A DNA stretch of 64,000 nt from NCBI GenBank assembly GCA_031553315.1, contig JAVBLT010000021.1:1-64000 (forward strand), in the 5' to 3' direction. How positions within the stretch are numbered: the stretch's first letter is position 1; every line of letters starts with the position of its first letter. The notes under the pieces are model-generated. The model saw only the letters and a list, made by a program, of their open reading frames with translations. It was not told where the DNA came from and searched no databases. The DNA is from JAVBLT01 sp031553315 (lineage in GTDB: Bacteria > Verrucomicrobiota > Kiritimatiellia > RFP12 > DVOR01). A program made the position numbers and the translations under genes. Shown here one piece after another: positions 41,766 through 49,527 of the stretch.

Positions 41766-42899
41766 CTATCGGGCTGCGGCGAGGGCTTCTTGGATGATTG
41801 TTTCCATTTCGGCGGCCTGGTCTTCCATGCTGGCGACCATTTTGAGCTGGGTGCGGCAGCGGTCGATGTTGTGGCCGGGGCGCTTGATGCGGAAGTAGAC
41901 GTCGCCGGAGAGGTAATCGGTGAGGAAGCGTATGCCGATGGTCATCGTGATCAGGCGGGCGGAGAAGGCGAGCTCTTCGCACTCGGCGGGCACGAGAAAG
42001 CCGGCGGCGGCGGAGCAGTAGCCTTTGGCGATGGCGGCAAACATATCCATGCGGGAGAAGACCTTGGAAAGGTCGGTTTCGTCTTCCGCGGCATTGGCGG
42101 TGGCGGTGCGGCACATGTCGCCGAAATCGTAGAGGGCGAGGCCGGGCATGACGGTGTCGAGGTCGATGACGCAGATGCCTTCGCCGGTTTCGTCGTCGAG
42201 CATCACATTGTTGAGCTTGGTGTCGTTGTGGGTGATGCGTTCGGGGATTTCGCCTTTGGCCTGGCGCTGGAGAAGGCGGCCGAACTGATCGGCGCGCGCC
42301 TGAAGGAATTTGATTTCGGGGAGCACGTCTTTCACGCGGTTGAAGGCATCCTTCTGGATGGCGGTCTGAAGGGCTTCGTAGCGCTTCACGGTGTTGTGGA
42401 AGCTGGGGATGGTTTCGTGCAGGCGCGGCTCGGGCATGTCGGCGACCATGCTCTGGAAGTTGGCGAAGGCGCGGCCCACGAGGCAGGCCTGGTCGGCGCT
42501 TTGGATCACGTCGTAGGTGGTTGCGTTTTCCACGAAGAGGTACATGCGCCACCAGTTGCCGTCCATGTCATGATAAACGGGTTCCTCGAAGCGGGTCGGC
42601 ACGAGGGTGAGCGTGCGGCGGGAGATGTCGCGAGCGCCCTGGGCTTCGAGGCGGGAGGCGATGTGGCGGGTCACGCGCAGGATGTTGCTCTGCACGTTGG
42701 CCGGGGCGGTGAACACGTGGTGGTTGATGCGCTGAAGCAGGTAGTTTACAGGGGCCCCGGCCACGCGGTAGGCGATTTTGTAAGTGTCGTTGATATGGCC
42801 GCTGCCATAGGGCGCGCCGGTGATGAAATCTCCGAAAATCTGAAACTGGGCGGCAATTTTTTGAAGTGTGGCCATATCGGCCTTGCGTGCATCAGACAT
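41766..42899 (-). CDS. N-acetylhexosamine 1-kinase-like phosphotransferase, paralogue, 377 aa
   Basis: Same family and motifs as its downstream neighbour: GAPYGSGHINDTYKI, LQRINHHVF, ERITHNDTKLNNVM, CVIDLDTVMPGLALYDFGDM and MTIGIRFLTDYLSGDVYF. The two are diverged paralogues, not recent duplicates, so different hexosamine or anomer preferences are plausible. It is the first gene of an operon that appears to run on through nagB to miaB. AAGGAA lies before the ATG. Confidence 0.8.
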   Translation of the reverse strand: MSDARKADMATLQKIAAQFQIFGDFITGAPYGSGHINDTYKIAYRVAGAPVNYLLQRINHHVFTAPANVQSNILRVTRHIASRLEAQGARDISRRTLTLVPTRFEEPVYHDMDGNWWRMYLFVENATTYDVIQSADQACLVGRAFANFQSMVADMPEPRLHETIPSFHNTVKRYEALQTAIQKDAFNRVKDVLPEIKFLQARADQFGRLLQRQAKGEIPERITHNDTKLNNVMLDDETGEGICVIDLDTVMPGLALYDFGDMCRTATANAAEDETDLSKVFSRMDMFAAIAKGYCSAAAGFLVPAECEELAFSARLITMTIGIRFLTDYLSGDVYFRIKRPGHNIDRCRTQLKMVASMEDQAAEMETIIQEALAAAR

Positions 42900-42962
42900 G
42901 GTTTCAATTCCTTCTCATAAAAACGCACTAAATCCACAAGCCGCTTTCCGGCTCTGGTCTGC

Positions 42963-42991
42963 ACTATACCAAAACCGAAAAGCGTTGACAA
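42963..42991 (-). promoter_or_regulatory. sigma-70-type promoter of the hexosamine operon
   Basis: On the minus strand TTGTCA (42991-42986), a 17-base spacer and TATAGT (42968-42963) lie about 65 bases before the first kinase gene. Confidence 0.75.
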
Positions 42992-43003
42992 GAAACGAAA
43001 ACA

Positions 43004-43036
43004 CCCCCCCTGAAATTCTATTGAATTGCGGGGGGG
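43004..43036 (-). terminator. probable terminator of leuA
   Basis: On the minus strand C7-GC-AATTC pairs with GAATT-TCA-G7, and a T-rich run (TGTTTTCGTTT) follows. It is located just after leuA and before the hexosamine promoter. Confidence 0.6.
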
Positions 43037-43055
43037 CAAGCCTGCCCGCCCGGGT

Positions 43056-44675
43056 TTACCCCAAGGCGGCGCCTCCTGCGGCGAGGGCGGCGGCGTTGCT
43101 GGTCATTTGCTGGGCGCCGGGGCGGGGGGATTCGCCGAGCAGGCCGTTGACCGCGTTGAGGTAGGCGCGGATGGAGGCTTCGATCACGTCGGTCGCCACG
43201 CCGCGGCCGGCCTGGATCTTTCCGCCGCGGCGCACGCGGACGTTGGCCTCGCCCTGCGCGTCGGCATCGCCGGTCACGGCGGAGAGGGAGAAGTTTTCCA
43301 GGGTGATTTCACCGGGGGCGATGCCGAGGATGGCGTTGATGGCGCGGAAGGAAGCGTCGATGGGGCCGCTTTCGCTGATGGCGGCCTGCTCGGAGGCTTT
43401 GCCGTCGACCTTCAGGCGGATGGTGGCGGTGTGGGTGAGCGTGTTGCCGGTGGTCACGATGAAGCGGTCGAAGGCGGCGCGCAGCGCGTCGGGGCGCGAT
43501 TCGAGACCGCGCGCGAGCGCTTCGATGTCGGGATCGGAGACGGTCTTCTTCTTATCGGCCAGCTCCTTGAAACGCTTGAAGAGCTCGGCGATTTTTTCGG
43601 CGTTGAGCTCGAAGCCCAAATCTTTGAGGCGCGCTTCGAGGGCGTGTTTGCCGGAGTGTTTGCCCAGGACGAGTGCATTCTGGCTCAGGCCGATGGAGGC
43701 GGGGTTCATGATTTCGTAGGTTTGGGCGTTGGCCATCACGCCGTGCTGGTGAATGCCCGATTCGTGGGCGAAGGCGTTGGCGCCGACGATGGCTTTGTTG
43801 GCCTGCACGGGGCTGCCGGTCACGGCGATCACGCAGCGGCTGGCGGCGTGGATTTTGGTGGTGTCGATGGCGGAGTCGGCGTCGAAATAATCCGCGCGGG
43901 TTTTGAGCGCCATGACGATCTCTTCGAGGGCGGCGTTGCCCGCGCGCTCGCCGATGCCGTTGACGGTGCATTCGGCCTGCGCGGCGCCGGCGGCGATGGC
44001 GGCGAGGGTGTTGGCCACGGCCATGCCCAGGTCGTTGTGGCAATGCACGGCGAGGGTCGCCTCGCCGATGTTGGGCACATGGGCGATCACGCCGCGGATT
44101 TTTTCACCGAATTCCTGGGGAATCATGTAGCCCACGGTATCGGGGAGGTTCACGATTGTCGCGCCGGCGCGGATCACGCCTTCAATCACGCGCCAGGCGA
44201 ATTCGGGCTCGGATCGGGTGAAGTCCTCGAGTGAGAACTGCACTTCGGGGCAGAGGTTGCGGGCGTATTTCACGATGGAAACGGCTTGTTCGCAGACCTG
44301 CTCCGGCGTCATGCGCAGCTTGTATTGCATGTGCACGGGCGAGGTGGCCAGAAAGGTGTGGATGCGGGGGCGGGCCGCGCCGCGCACGGCGGCCCAGGCC
44401 TGGTCGATATCGCCCTTGAGGGCGCGGGAGAGGCTGGCGACGGTGCAGGTTTTGACCTGATCGGCGATGGCTTTGACCGATTCGAAATCGCCGGGGGAGG
44501 CGATGGCGAAACCGGCTTCGATCACGTCGACCTTCATGGCTTCGAGGTGCGACGCCACGAGCAATTTGTCGCGCAGGGTCATGCTGCAGCCGGGCGACTG
44601 TTCGCCGTCGCGCAATGTGGTGTCGAAGATGGCGATGCGGCGTTTCCGGGCGTGGGCGTGGGGCTGGGTGTTCAT
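43056..44675 (-). CDS. leuA: 2-isopropylmalate synthase, 539 aa
   Basis: First committed enzyme of leucine synthesis; condenses acetyl-CoA with 2-oxoisovalerate. DTTLRDGEQSPG (18-29) opens the DRE-TIM metallolyase barrel. HCHNDLG supplies metal-binding histidines, and NGIGERAGN and HESGIHQHG are family signatures. The C-terminal LeuA allosteric domain (from about 415, GNTLTHTATIRLKVDG) is present, so leucine feedback is expected. It is preceded by a leader peptide and attenuator and by a strong promoter. leuB/C/D are not adjacent. Confidence 0.95.
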   Translation of the reverse strand: MNTQPHAHARKRRIAIFDTTLRDGEQSPGCSMTLRDKLLVASHLEAMKVDVIEAGFAIASPGDFESVKAIADQVKTCTVASLSRALKGDIDQAWAAVRGAARPRIHTFLATSPVHMQYKLRMTPEQVCEQAVSIVKYARNLCPEVQFSLEDFTRSEPEFAWRVIEGVIRAGATIVNLPDTVGYMIPQEFGEKIRGVIAHVPNIGEATLAVHCHNDLGMAVANTLAAIAAGAAQAECTVNGIGERAGNAALEEIVMALKTRADYFDADSAIDTTKIHAASRCVIAVTGSPVQANKAIVGANAFAHESGIHQHGVMANAQTYEIMNPASIGLSQNALVLGKHSGKHALEARLKDLGFELNAEKIAELFKRFKELADKKKTVSDPDIEALARGLESRPDALRAAFDRFIVTTGNTLTHTATIRLKVDGKASEQAAISESGPIDASFRAINAILGIAPGEITLENFSLSAVTGDADAQGEANVRVRRGGKIQAGRGVATDVIEASIRAYLNAVNGLLGESPRPGAQQMTSNAAALAAGGAALG

Positions 44676-44730
44676 GGTGTCTTTTTCCTTCTTCTCCCGC
44701 GGCGGTTCCGATGCGCGGGGGGATTGCCGG

Positions 44731-44782
44731 AAAAACAGAAAACCCCCGTGCGCTTGATCCGGAACCGGAGCGCTGACGGAGG
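44731..44782 (-). promoter_or_regulatory. attenuator terminator in the leuA leader
   Basis: On the minus strand the arms CCTCCGT-(CA)-GCGCT (44782-44769) and AGCGC-ACGGGGG (44754-44743) form a hairpin followed by TTTTCTGTTTTT (44742-44731), about 55 bases before leuA. GATCAAGC in its loop/3' side is the exact complement of GCTTGATC at the start of the leader peptide. This allows an alternative fold. Confidence 0.7.
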
Positions 44783-44790
44783 CTGTTTAT

Positions 44791-44826
44791 TCAGAGAAAT
44801 CTCAACGACAAAGCCTGATCAAGCAT
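44791..44826 (-). CDS. leucine leader peptide, 11 aa
   Basis: ATG at 44826 opens MLDQALSLRFL, with four leucine codons (CTT, TTG, TTG, CTC) in eleven, ending at a TGA just before the attenuator hairpin. Position and composition fit ribosome-mediated attenuation: stalling at Leu codons would favour an antiterminator and allow leuA transcription. The ribosome-binding site is weak. Function is inferred from layout. Confidence 0.65.
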   Translation of the reverse strand: MLDQALSLRFL

Positions 44827-44891
44827 TCCGATTCGGAACGCCGGTTAGTAGGCTATGGGCAAAAATGGCTTTTGTCGCTCTCATTGCCCTC

Positions 44892-44920
44892 ACTCTAGCA
44901 AAACCCTTTGCGGATGTCAA
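44892..44920 (-). promoter_or_regulatory. sigma-70-type promoter of leuA
   Basis: Consensus-like: on the minus strand TTGACA (44920-44915), a 17-base spacer and TAGAGT (44897-44892). Transcription would start near 44885 and give a leader of about 210 bases. Confidence 0.8.
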
Positions 44921-44955
44921 GCCGGGCGGGGCGTTTTTTATTTTGCGGAGGCGTG

Positions 44956-44987
44956 AAAAAGCCCGCCGGGTGAGCGGCGGGCTTTTT
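44956..44987. terminator. terminator of pckG
   Basis: AAAAAGCCCGCC (44956-44967) and GGCGGGCTTTTT (44976-44987) form a perfect 12-bp stem with an eight-base loop and A/T runs on both sides, ten bases after the pckG stop. It is effective in principle in both directions. Confidence 0.9.
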
Positions 44988-44996
44988 GGGGAGGCC

Positions 44997-46829
44997 TTAC
45001 TTGAGGTTGGCTTTGATTTCAGCCAGCTTGTCGAGCAGGGCCTTGGGCACGCGGGCGCCGAACTTTTCCCAGGAGGCGCCCACGCCGTCGAGCTCTTTCT
45101 TCCAGCCTTCGGCGTCGACGACGAGGAGCTCGTGCATGGTCTCGGGGGAGACGTCGCAACCGGTCAGGTCGATGGCGTCGTCGGTCGGCATGATGCCGAT
45201 GGCGGTTTCCTTGCTCTTGGCGGTGCCTTCGATGCGCTCGCAGACCCACTTGAGCACGCGGCTGTTGTCGCCGAAGCCGGGCCACATGAAGCCTTTGTCG
45301 TTCTTGCGGAACCAGTTGACGAAGAAGACTTTGGGGAGCTTGTCGGCGGTGGTTTTGGCGCCCATGTCGAGCCAGTGGGCGAAGTAGTCGGCCATGTTGT
45401 AGCCGCAGAAGGGCAGCATGGCGAAGGGATCGCGGCGGACCTGGCCGATCTGGTCGGAGATCACGGCGGCGGTCACTTCGGAGCCGGCGGCGGAACCCAT
45501 GAACACGCCGTGCGTCCAGTCCTTGGCCTGGTTGACGAGGGGGATGGTGCTGGGGCGGCGGCCGCCGAAGAGGATCGCGTCGACCGGCACGCCGGCGGGA
45601 TCTTCCCATTCGGAGGCGATCACGGGGCACTGAGAGGCGGGGGCGGTGAAGCGGGCGTTGGGGTGGGCGGCCTTGACCTTCTTGCCGTCGGCGTCAACCA
45701 TGGAGGGATTCCAATCCTTGCCCTTCCAGTCGATGGCGTGGGCGGGGGCGGGGATGCCCATGTCTTCCCACCACACGTCGCCGTCGTCGGTGAGGGCCAC
45801 GTTGGTGAAGATGGTGTTCTTCTCGCAGGCGGCGAGGGCGTTGGGGTTGGAATCCTTGGAGGTGCCGGGGGCCACGCCGAAGAAGCCGTATTCGGGGTTT
45901 ACGGCGTAGAAGCGGCCGTCATCGCCCACGCGGATCCAGGCGATATCGTCGCCGAGGGTTTCGACCTTCCAGTTGGGGAGGGTGGGCAGCATCATGGCGA
46001 GGTTGGTTTTGCCGCAGGCGCTGGGGAAGGCGGCGGTCACGTAGTAGGATTTCTTCGCGGGCGAGGTCAGCTTGAGGATGAGCATGTGCTCGGCCATCCA
46101 GCCTTCTCTCTTGGCCTGCACGGAGGCGATGCGAAGGGCGAAGCACTTTTTGCCGAGGAGGGCGTTTCCGCCGTAGCCGGAGCCGAAGGACCAGATTTCC
46201 TCGGTGTCGGTGAAATGACAGATGTATTTCTTGTCCATCGGGGCGCAGGGCCAGGTGGAATCTTTCTGGCCGGGCTCGAGGGGCGCGCCCACGGAGTGGA
46301 GGCAGGGCACGAACTTGCCGTCGGCGCCGAGCACGTCGAGCACCTGCTGGCCCATGCGGGTCATGATGCGCATGTTGACGACCACATAGGGGGAATCGGT
46401 GATCTCAATGCCGATTTTGCCGACGGCTGAACCGAGCGGGCCCATCGAGAAGGGACTCACATACATCGTGCGGCCCTTCATGCAGCCGGCATAGAGGCCG
46501 GTCATGAGCTTCTTCATTTCGGCGGGGTCGGCCCAGTTGTTGGTGGGGCCGGCTTCTTCCTTGGTCTTGGAGCAGATGTAGGTGCGGTCTTCCACGCGAG
46601 CCACGTCGGAAGCGTCGGAGCGGGCGAGGAAGCAGCCGGGGCGTTTTTTCTGGTTGAGGCGGGTGAACACGCCGTTCTGAACCATCATTTCGCAGAGATC
46701 GTCATACTCTTTTTGGGAGCCGTCGCACCAGACCACGTTGGCGGGGGTGGTGAGCTTGGCGATTTCTTCGACCCAAGCGATGAGTTTCTTGTTCTGGGTG
46801 GGGCATTTGCAATCACAGCAGCAACTCAT
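44997..46829 (-). CDS. pckG: phosphoenolpyruvate carboxykinase (GTP), 610 aa
   Basis: Interconverts oxaloacetate and PEP with GTP/GDP. Family marks: VVWCDGSQKEYDDL near the N-terminus, SFGSGYGGNALLGKKCFALR, the P-loop AAFPSACGKTNLAM with the mobile-loop cysteine, TLGDDIAWIR, GFFGVAPGTS and FGGRRPSTIPLV. The length is normal for the GTP class. The product begins MSCCCDCKC, a cysteine cluster not usual for this enzyme. The ATG at 46829 is preferred because GGAG is eight bases away; another ATG two codons earlier is too close to it. In anaerobes it often works toward oxaloacetate and succinate (inference). Confidence 0.95.
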   Translation of the reverse strand: MSCCCDCKCPTQNKKLIAWVEEIAKLTTPANVVWCDGSQKEYDDLCEMMVQNGVFTRLNQKKRPGCFLARSDASDVARVEDRTYICSKTKEEAGPTNNWADPAEMKKLMTGLYAGCMKGRTMYVSPFSMGPLGSAVGKIGIEITDSPYVVVNMRIMTRMGQQVLDVLGADGKFVPCLHSVGAPLEPGQKDSTWPCAPMDKKYICHFTDTEEIWSFGSGYGGNALLGKKCFALRIASVQAKREGWMAEHMLILKLTSPAKKSYYVTAAFPSACGKTNLAMMLPTLPNWKVETLGDDIAWIRVGDDGRFYAVNPEYGFFGVAPGTSKDSNPNALAACEKNTIFTNVALTDDGDVWWEDMGIPAPAHAIDWKGKDWNPSMVDADGKKVKAAHPNARFTAPASQCPVIASEWEDPAGVPVDAILFGGRRPSTIPLVNQAKDWTHGVFMGSAAGSEVTAAVISDQIGQVRRDPFAMLPFCGYNMADYFAHWLDMGAKTTADKLPKVFFVNWFRKNDKGFMWPGFGDNSRVLKWVCERIEGTAKSKETAIGIMPTDDAIDLTGCDVSPETMHELLVVDAEGWKKELDGVGASWEKFGARVPKALLDKLAEIKANLK

Positions 46830-46889
46830 GGGCATTTCTCCGTTCTGATAGAAAACCGGCTGACTCCGGCGGTTAAAAAATTGGGCATA

Positions 46890-46918
46890 AGTATACCGAT
46901 TGCGGCGGGGGGCGTCAA
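46890..46918 (-). promoter_or_regulatory. sigma-70-type promoter of pckG
   Basis: On the minus strand TTGACG (46918-46913), a 17-base spacer and TATACT (46895-46890). About 60 bases upstream of the start codon. Confidence 0.8.
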
Positions 46919-46943
46919 TCAAGGATTCCCCGCGGGGCTATTT

Positions 46944-47435
46944 TTACGTTTTTCGGGCTCGGGCGGTCGATTCCCAAAACGGTATACCCATCATCAATGG
47001 CAGCAAAAAGGCCCACGTCACCATTTGGCTGACCGGAGGAGGCAATGCAAGGGGAAGAGAAACAACCATCATGATTAAACCGCTGAAAACAAACGCACCG
47101 GCATTCTTTTTGCAAAGATATCTTCGCACCCCTCCGACAATTATCAATGTAAGGCCAGTGAGGCTTCCGGCGAGGATACCCCAGAAAAGGTATTTTCCGG
47201 ATTCAACGTGTAACGGCGATGGGCGCAGGCATTCAGCCGGGCAAAGCGCGGCCAACGCCAAAAGCCCCAACGATGCCCCCGCCAGCGTTACTCCGGCGAA
47301 GAAGCGCCAGACAAGGGGCTTTTTTTCCGGGTGGCGCGAACCCCACCAAGCGCACAATCCTGCAAAAATCCAGGCCAATATCCCGTAAACGCCTCCAAGC
47401 AGGCCACCTGTGATTTCAAACGTCTCCACTGTCAT
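46944..47435 (-). CDS. hypothetical membrane protein, 163 aa
   Basis: Four hydrophobic segments are visible (about 8-32, 42-66, 82-102 and 112-150, the last possibly two). No family is recognised. It begins seven bases after the ADP-ribosyltransferase-like gene on the same strand, and shares that cassette's lower GC content. It is therefore probably the third gene of the cassette. It ends about 25 bases before the pckG -35 box. A role in immunity, secretion or none at all in relation to its neighbours cannot be chosen. Confidence 0.6.
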   Translation of the reverse strand: MTVETFEITGGLLGGVYGILAWIFAGLCAWWGSRHPEKKPLVWRFFAGVTLAGASLGLLALAALCPAECLRPSPLHVESGKYLFWGILAGSLTGLTLIIVGGVRRYLCKKNAGAFVFSGLIMMVVSLPLALPPPVSQMVTWAFLLPLMMGIPFWESTARARKT

Positions 47436-47442
47436 AACGCAC

Positions 47443-48036
47443 TCAAAAAGTAGAGTCTTTCAAAAGGCTTCCGATTTCAAGAGGCCGAAAATAACCGAGG
47501 ATGCACGCCGGATTACGCACGGCAATCTGAATATGGGTTTTAGTCAGCAAACAGGAACCGGAATAAATCGGGTCTCCTTCTGGGAAAACCCCGCGAACGG
47601 TATCGAAAGTAATTTTGCTTTCCATTTCCGAAAAGACAAGAGCCTGATTGATGACCACGCAATCCAACTGATTGCGTCCATTTTTATTCACGGGCAGTTT
47701 CACCCCCGTTAATTCTTCAGCGTCTTTGATATGGTCGTAAGTTCGTTGGAGCAACAACTGATGCGCGGTGTCAGTCAAATTTAGGCAACACCCCAAATTG
47801 ATGATAGCGCCGACAACATAGGGATTGCGTTTGGCCGATTTTGATGATTTTGCCCATTGCATCGCACGCGCAGGAGCGCCTTCCCAAAAATAAATGCCAT
47901 GCCCCAACCAATCGTGACTGTTCGCACTGGCGCGCAACGGTTCTTTGCCGGAAAAGACCTTTTCGGCCGTTTCTTTCGAACACCCGTGAAAACCCAAAAT
48001 GAATTGAGGGGAGGGGCAATGCATGGTGATGCTCAA
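47443..48036 (-). CDS. putative ADP-ribosyltransferase-fold protein (toxin candidate), 197 aa
   Basis: GFHGCSKETAEKV at 15-27, then DWLGHGIYFWEGAPARAMQWA at about 42-62, gives the h-H-G ... LG-x-G-(I/V)-Y-F ... A-x-x-WA pattern of ADP-ribosyltransferase folds (PARP-like and DUF3990-like), with His and Tyr for NAD binding. The second half (SKITFDTVRGVFPEGDPIY, KTHIQIAVRNPACILGYF) recurs in uncharacterised gut-bacterial proteins from memory; a catalytic Glu near VFPEGDPIY is a candidate. It follows a 55-residue gene. The TTG start at 48036 overlaps that gene's TGA; an ATG at 48024 is the alternative. Confidence 0.55.
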   Translation of the reverse strand: MSITMHCPSPQFILGFHGCSKETAEKVFSGKEPLRASANSHDWLGHGIYFWEGAPARAMQWAKSSKSAKRNPYVVGAIINLGCCLNLTDTAHQLLLQRTYDHIKDAEELTGVKLPVNKNGRNQLDCVVINQALVFSEMESKITFDTVRGVFPEGDPIYSGSCLLTKTHIQIAVRNPACILGYFRPLEIGSLLKDSTF

Positions 48037-48203
48037 AATTCAAGCTTCTTCGGCACAACGCCAATGACTTTACCGTTGCGGAAACGGACTCCGCTTTCAC
48101 GCAAAAATTTGAGCGCCCCCTCTTTTGTTTTTAGTTTTTCAGCGGTGATGCGTTCGAAATTCTCGGCGGTAAACGCCACGGGTTCTTTTTTTGCTTTGGC
48201 CAT
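48033..48203 (-). CDS. small basic protein, antitoxin candidate, 55 aa (56 codons with stop)
   Basis: Lys-rich start, then AENFERITAEKLKTKEGALKFLRESGVRFRNGKVIG, a helix followed by a short tail, as in small antitoxin-like proteins with the A-x-x-FL-x-x-x-G-(I/V) ending. A near-perfect ribosome site (AAAGGAGG, seven bases) fixes the start; an in-frame ATG 13 codons earlier is unsupported. It overlaps the ADP-ribosyltransferase-like gene downstream, the usual antitoxin-first order. It has its own promoter abutting proC. Confidence 0.6.
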   Translation of the reverse strand: MAKAKKEPVAFTAENFERITAEKLKTKEGALKFLRESGVRFRNGKVIGVVPKKLEF

Positions 48204-48232
48204 AAGAGACCTCCTTTGCTTTACGCAAGAAC

Positions 48233-48261
48233 AATGTAACACAATCGGTTGTTTTAGGCAA
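48233..48261 (-). promoter_or_regulatory. sigma-70-type promoter of the ADP-ribosyltransferase-like cassette
   Basis: On the minus strand TTGCCT (48261-48256), a 17-base spacer and TACATT (48238-48233). It sits between the proC stop and the small gene. Confidence 0.65.
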
Positions 48262-48266
48262 GCCCC

Positions 48267-49067
48267 CTACTCCGCCAGTTCGCGGCTGCGGGCGGCGGCG
48301 GCGGCGATGGCGGCGCGGAGGCCTTCGGCGGCGGGTTCGATGGTGCGCATGCCCGCTTCGGTGGTGCCGCCGGGGGAGCAGACGGCGTTGATGAAATCGG
48401 CCGGCGGTTGTTCGGTTTCGGTGAGGTAGGTCGCGGCGCCGAGCATGGTCTGAAGGGCGAAGGCTTCGGAGACGCCGGGGGGAAGCCCCGCCGATTCGGC
48501 GGCCTGGGCGAAGGTCTGGAGCACCCAGGCGAAGAAGGCGGGGCCGGATCCGCTGAGGGCGGTGACGGCGTCGAACTCGGTTTCGGGAATTTCCGAAACG
48601 GCGCCGGAGGAGCCGAAGATGGCTTCCACGAGGTCGCAGTCTTCCTCGGTGGCGGTGCAGCCGGGGGTGTAGGCGGTCATGCCTTCGCCCACGGCGACGG
48701 GCAGATTGGGCATCACGCGCACAAGGCGGGGATCGGGGCCGGCGTGGCAACGGAGGGTGTGGAGGGTTTTTCCGGCGGCGATGGAGATGAGGAGGTGGTC
48801 GGGGGTGAGGGTGGCGCTGAGGGAACCGAGCAGCGGATCGAGATCCTGGGGTTTCACGGCGAGGATGATCACGCGGCTGGCGGCGGCGGCCATGCGGGGG
48901 TCGGCGGTGGCGGCGACCTGGTATTTGGCCTGGAGCTCCTGAAGGCGGCTCTCCACGCGGTCGCACAGGAGCACGGCTTCGGGCGCGGCCACTTTTTCGC
49001 GGAGCATGCCGGCGAGGATGGCTTCGGCCATTTTGCCCGCGCCGATGAAGCAGAAGGGGGTTTCCAT
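48267..49067 (-). CDS. proC: pyrroline-5-carboxylate reductase, 266 aa
   Basis: Last step of proline synthesis, NAD(P)H-dependent. The Rossmann start FCFIGAGKMAEAILAGM, ILAVKPQDL, SIAAGKTL, VRVMPNLPVAVGEGMTAY, VTALSGSGPAFFAWVLQ and the CSPGGTTEAGMRTIE signature identify it. Length is normal. AAGGAG precedes the ATG, ten bases after the upstream small gene. It is the last gene of the mscS operon. Confidence 0.95.
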   Translation of the reverse strand: METPFCFIGAGKMAEAILAGMLREKVAAPEAVLLCDRVESRLQELQAKYQVAATADPRMAAAASRVIILAVKPQDLDPLLGSLSATLTPDHLLISIAAGKTLHTLRCHAGPDPRLVRVMPNLPVAVGEGMTAYTPGCTATEEDCDLVEAIFGSSGAVSEIPETEFDAVTALSGSGPAFFAWVLQTFAQAAESAGLPPGVSEAFALQTMLGAATYLTETEQPPADFINAVCSPGGTTEAGMRTIEPAAEGLRAAIAAAAARSRELAE

Positions 49068-49076
49068 GGGGGCTCC

Positions 49077-49511
49077 TTAGTAGCCGCGCTTTTGGAGCTC
49101 GCGGGAGAGGTGCTGCTGGAAGGTTTTGAGGTCTTCGGGGGTGGGTTTGTAGCCGGGGAGGTCGGGCTCAAGGCCGAAACGCTGGTATTCATCGAAAAAC
49201 CAGCGGGCTTTGTTGCCGTCGGAAAAGACCACAGTCCCGCTGACGATGGCGCCGGGGATGACGATGGCGTCGACCGAGACGCTGACGCCTTCGGCGGGAG
49301 CCTCGGGCGCGGCGGGGGCGGCGGCGGGATCCTGTTTGGGCTTTTCTTTTTCTTTGACGGTGGCGCCCAGCTCCATCACGAGCAGGCGCACGTCGAGATA
49401 GGTCATGGCGAGGCCGAAGTGTTCGCGGATGGCTTTCTGGAGATCGGAAAGGGATTGGCCGGCCTGGAGCCAGCGGCGGATTTCTTCATTCTGCTCGGGG
49501 GTGGTCTGCAT
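49077..49511 (-). CDS. hypothetical protein, 144 aa
   Basis: A helical N-terminal part (residues 1-52, EEIRRWLQAGQSLSDLQKAIREHFGLAMTYLDVRLLVMEL) looks like a small domain that recognises sequence or partner. An Ala/Pro-rich linker at about 62-74 separates it from a beta-type segment (AIVIPGAIVSGTVVFSDGNKARWFFDEYQRFGLEPDLPGY) and a short helix. AGGAGG lies before the ATG. It sits between mscS and proC in one operon. No function can be given. Confidence 0.75.
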   Translation of the reverse strand: MQTTPEQNEEIRRWLQAGQSLSDLQKAIREHFGLAMTYLDVRLLVMELGATVKEKEKPKQDPAAAPAAPEAPAEGVSVSVDAIVIPGAIVSGTVVFSDGNKARWFFDEYQRFGLEPDLPGYKPTPEDLKTFQQHLSRELQKRGY

Positions 49512-49527
49512 GGGCGCCTCCTAAAAT

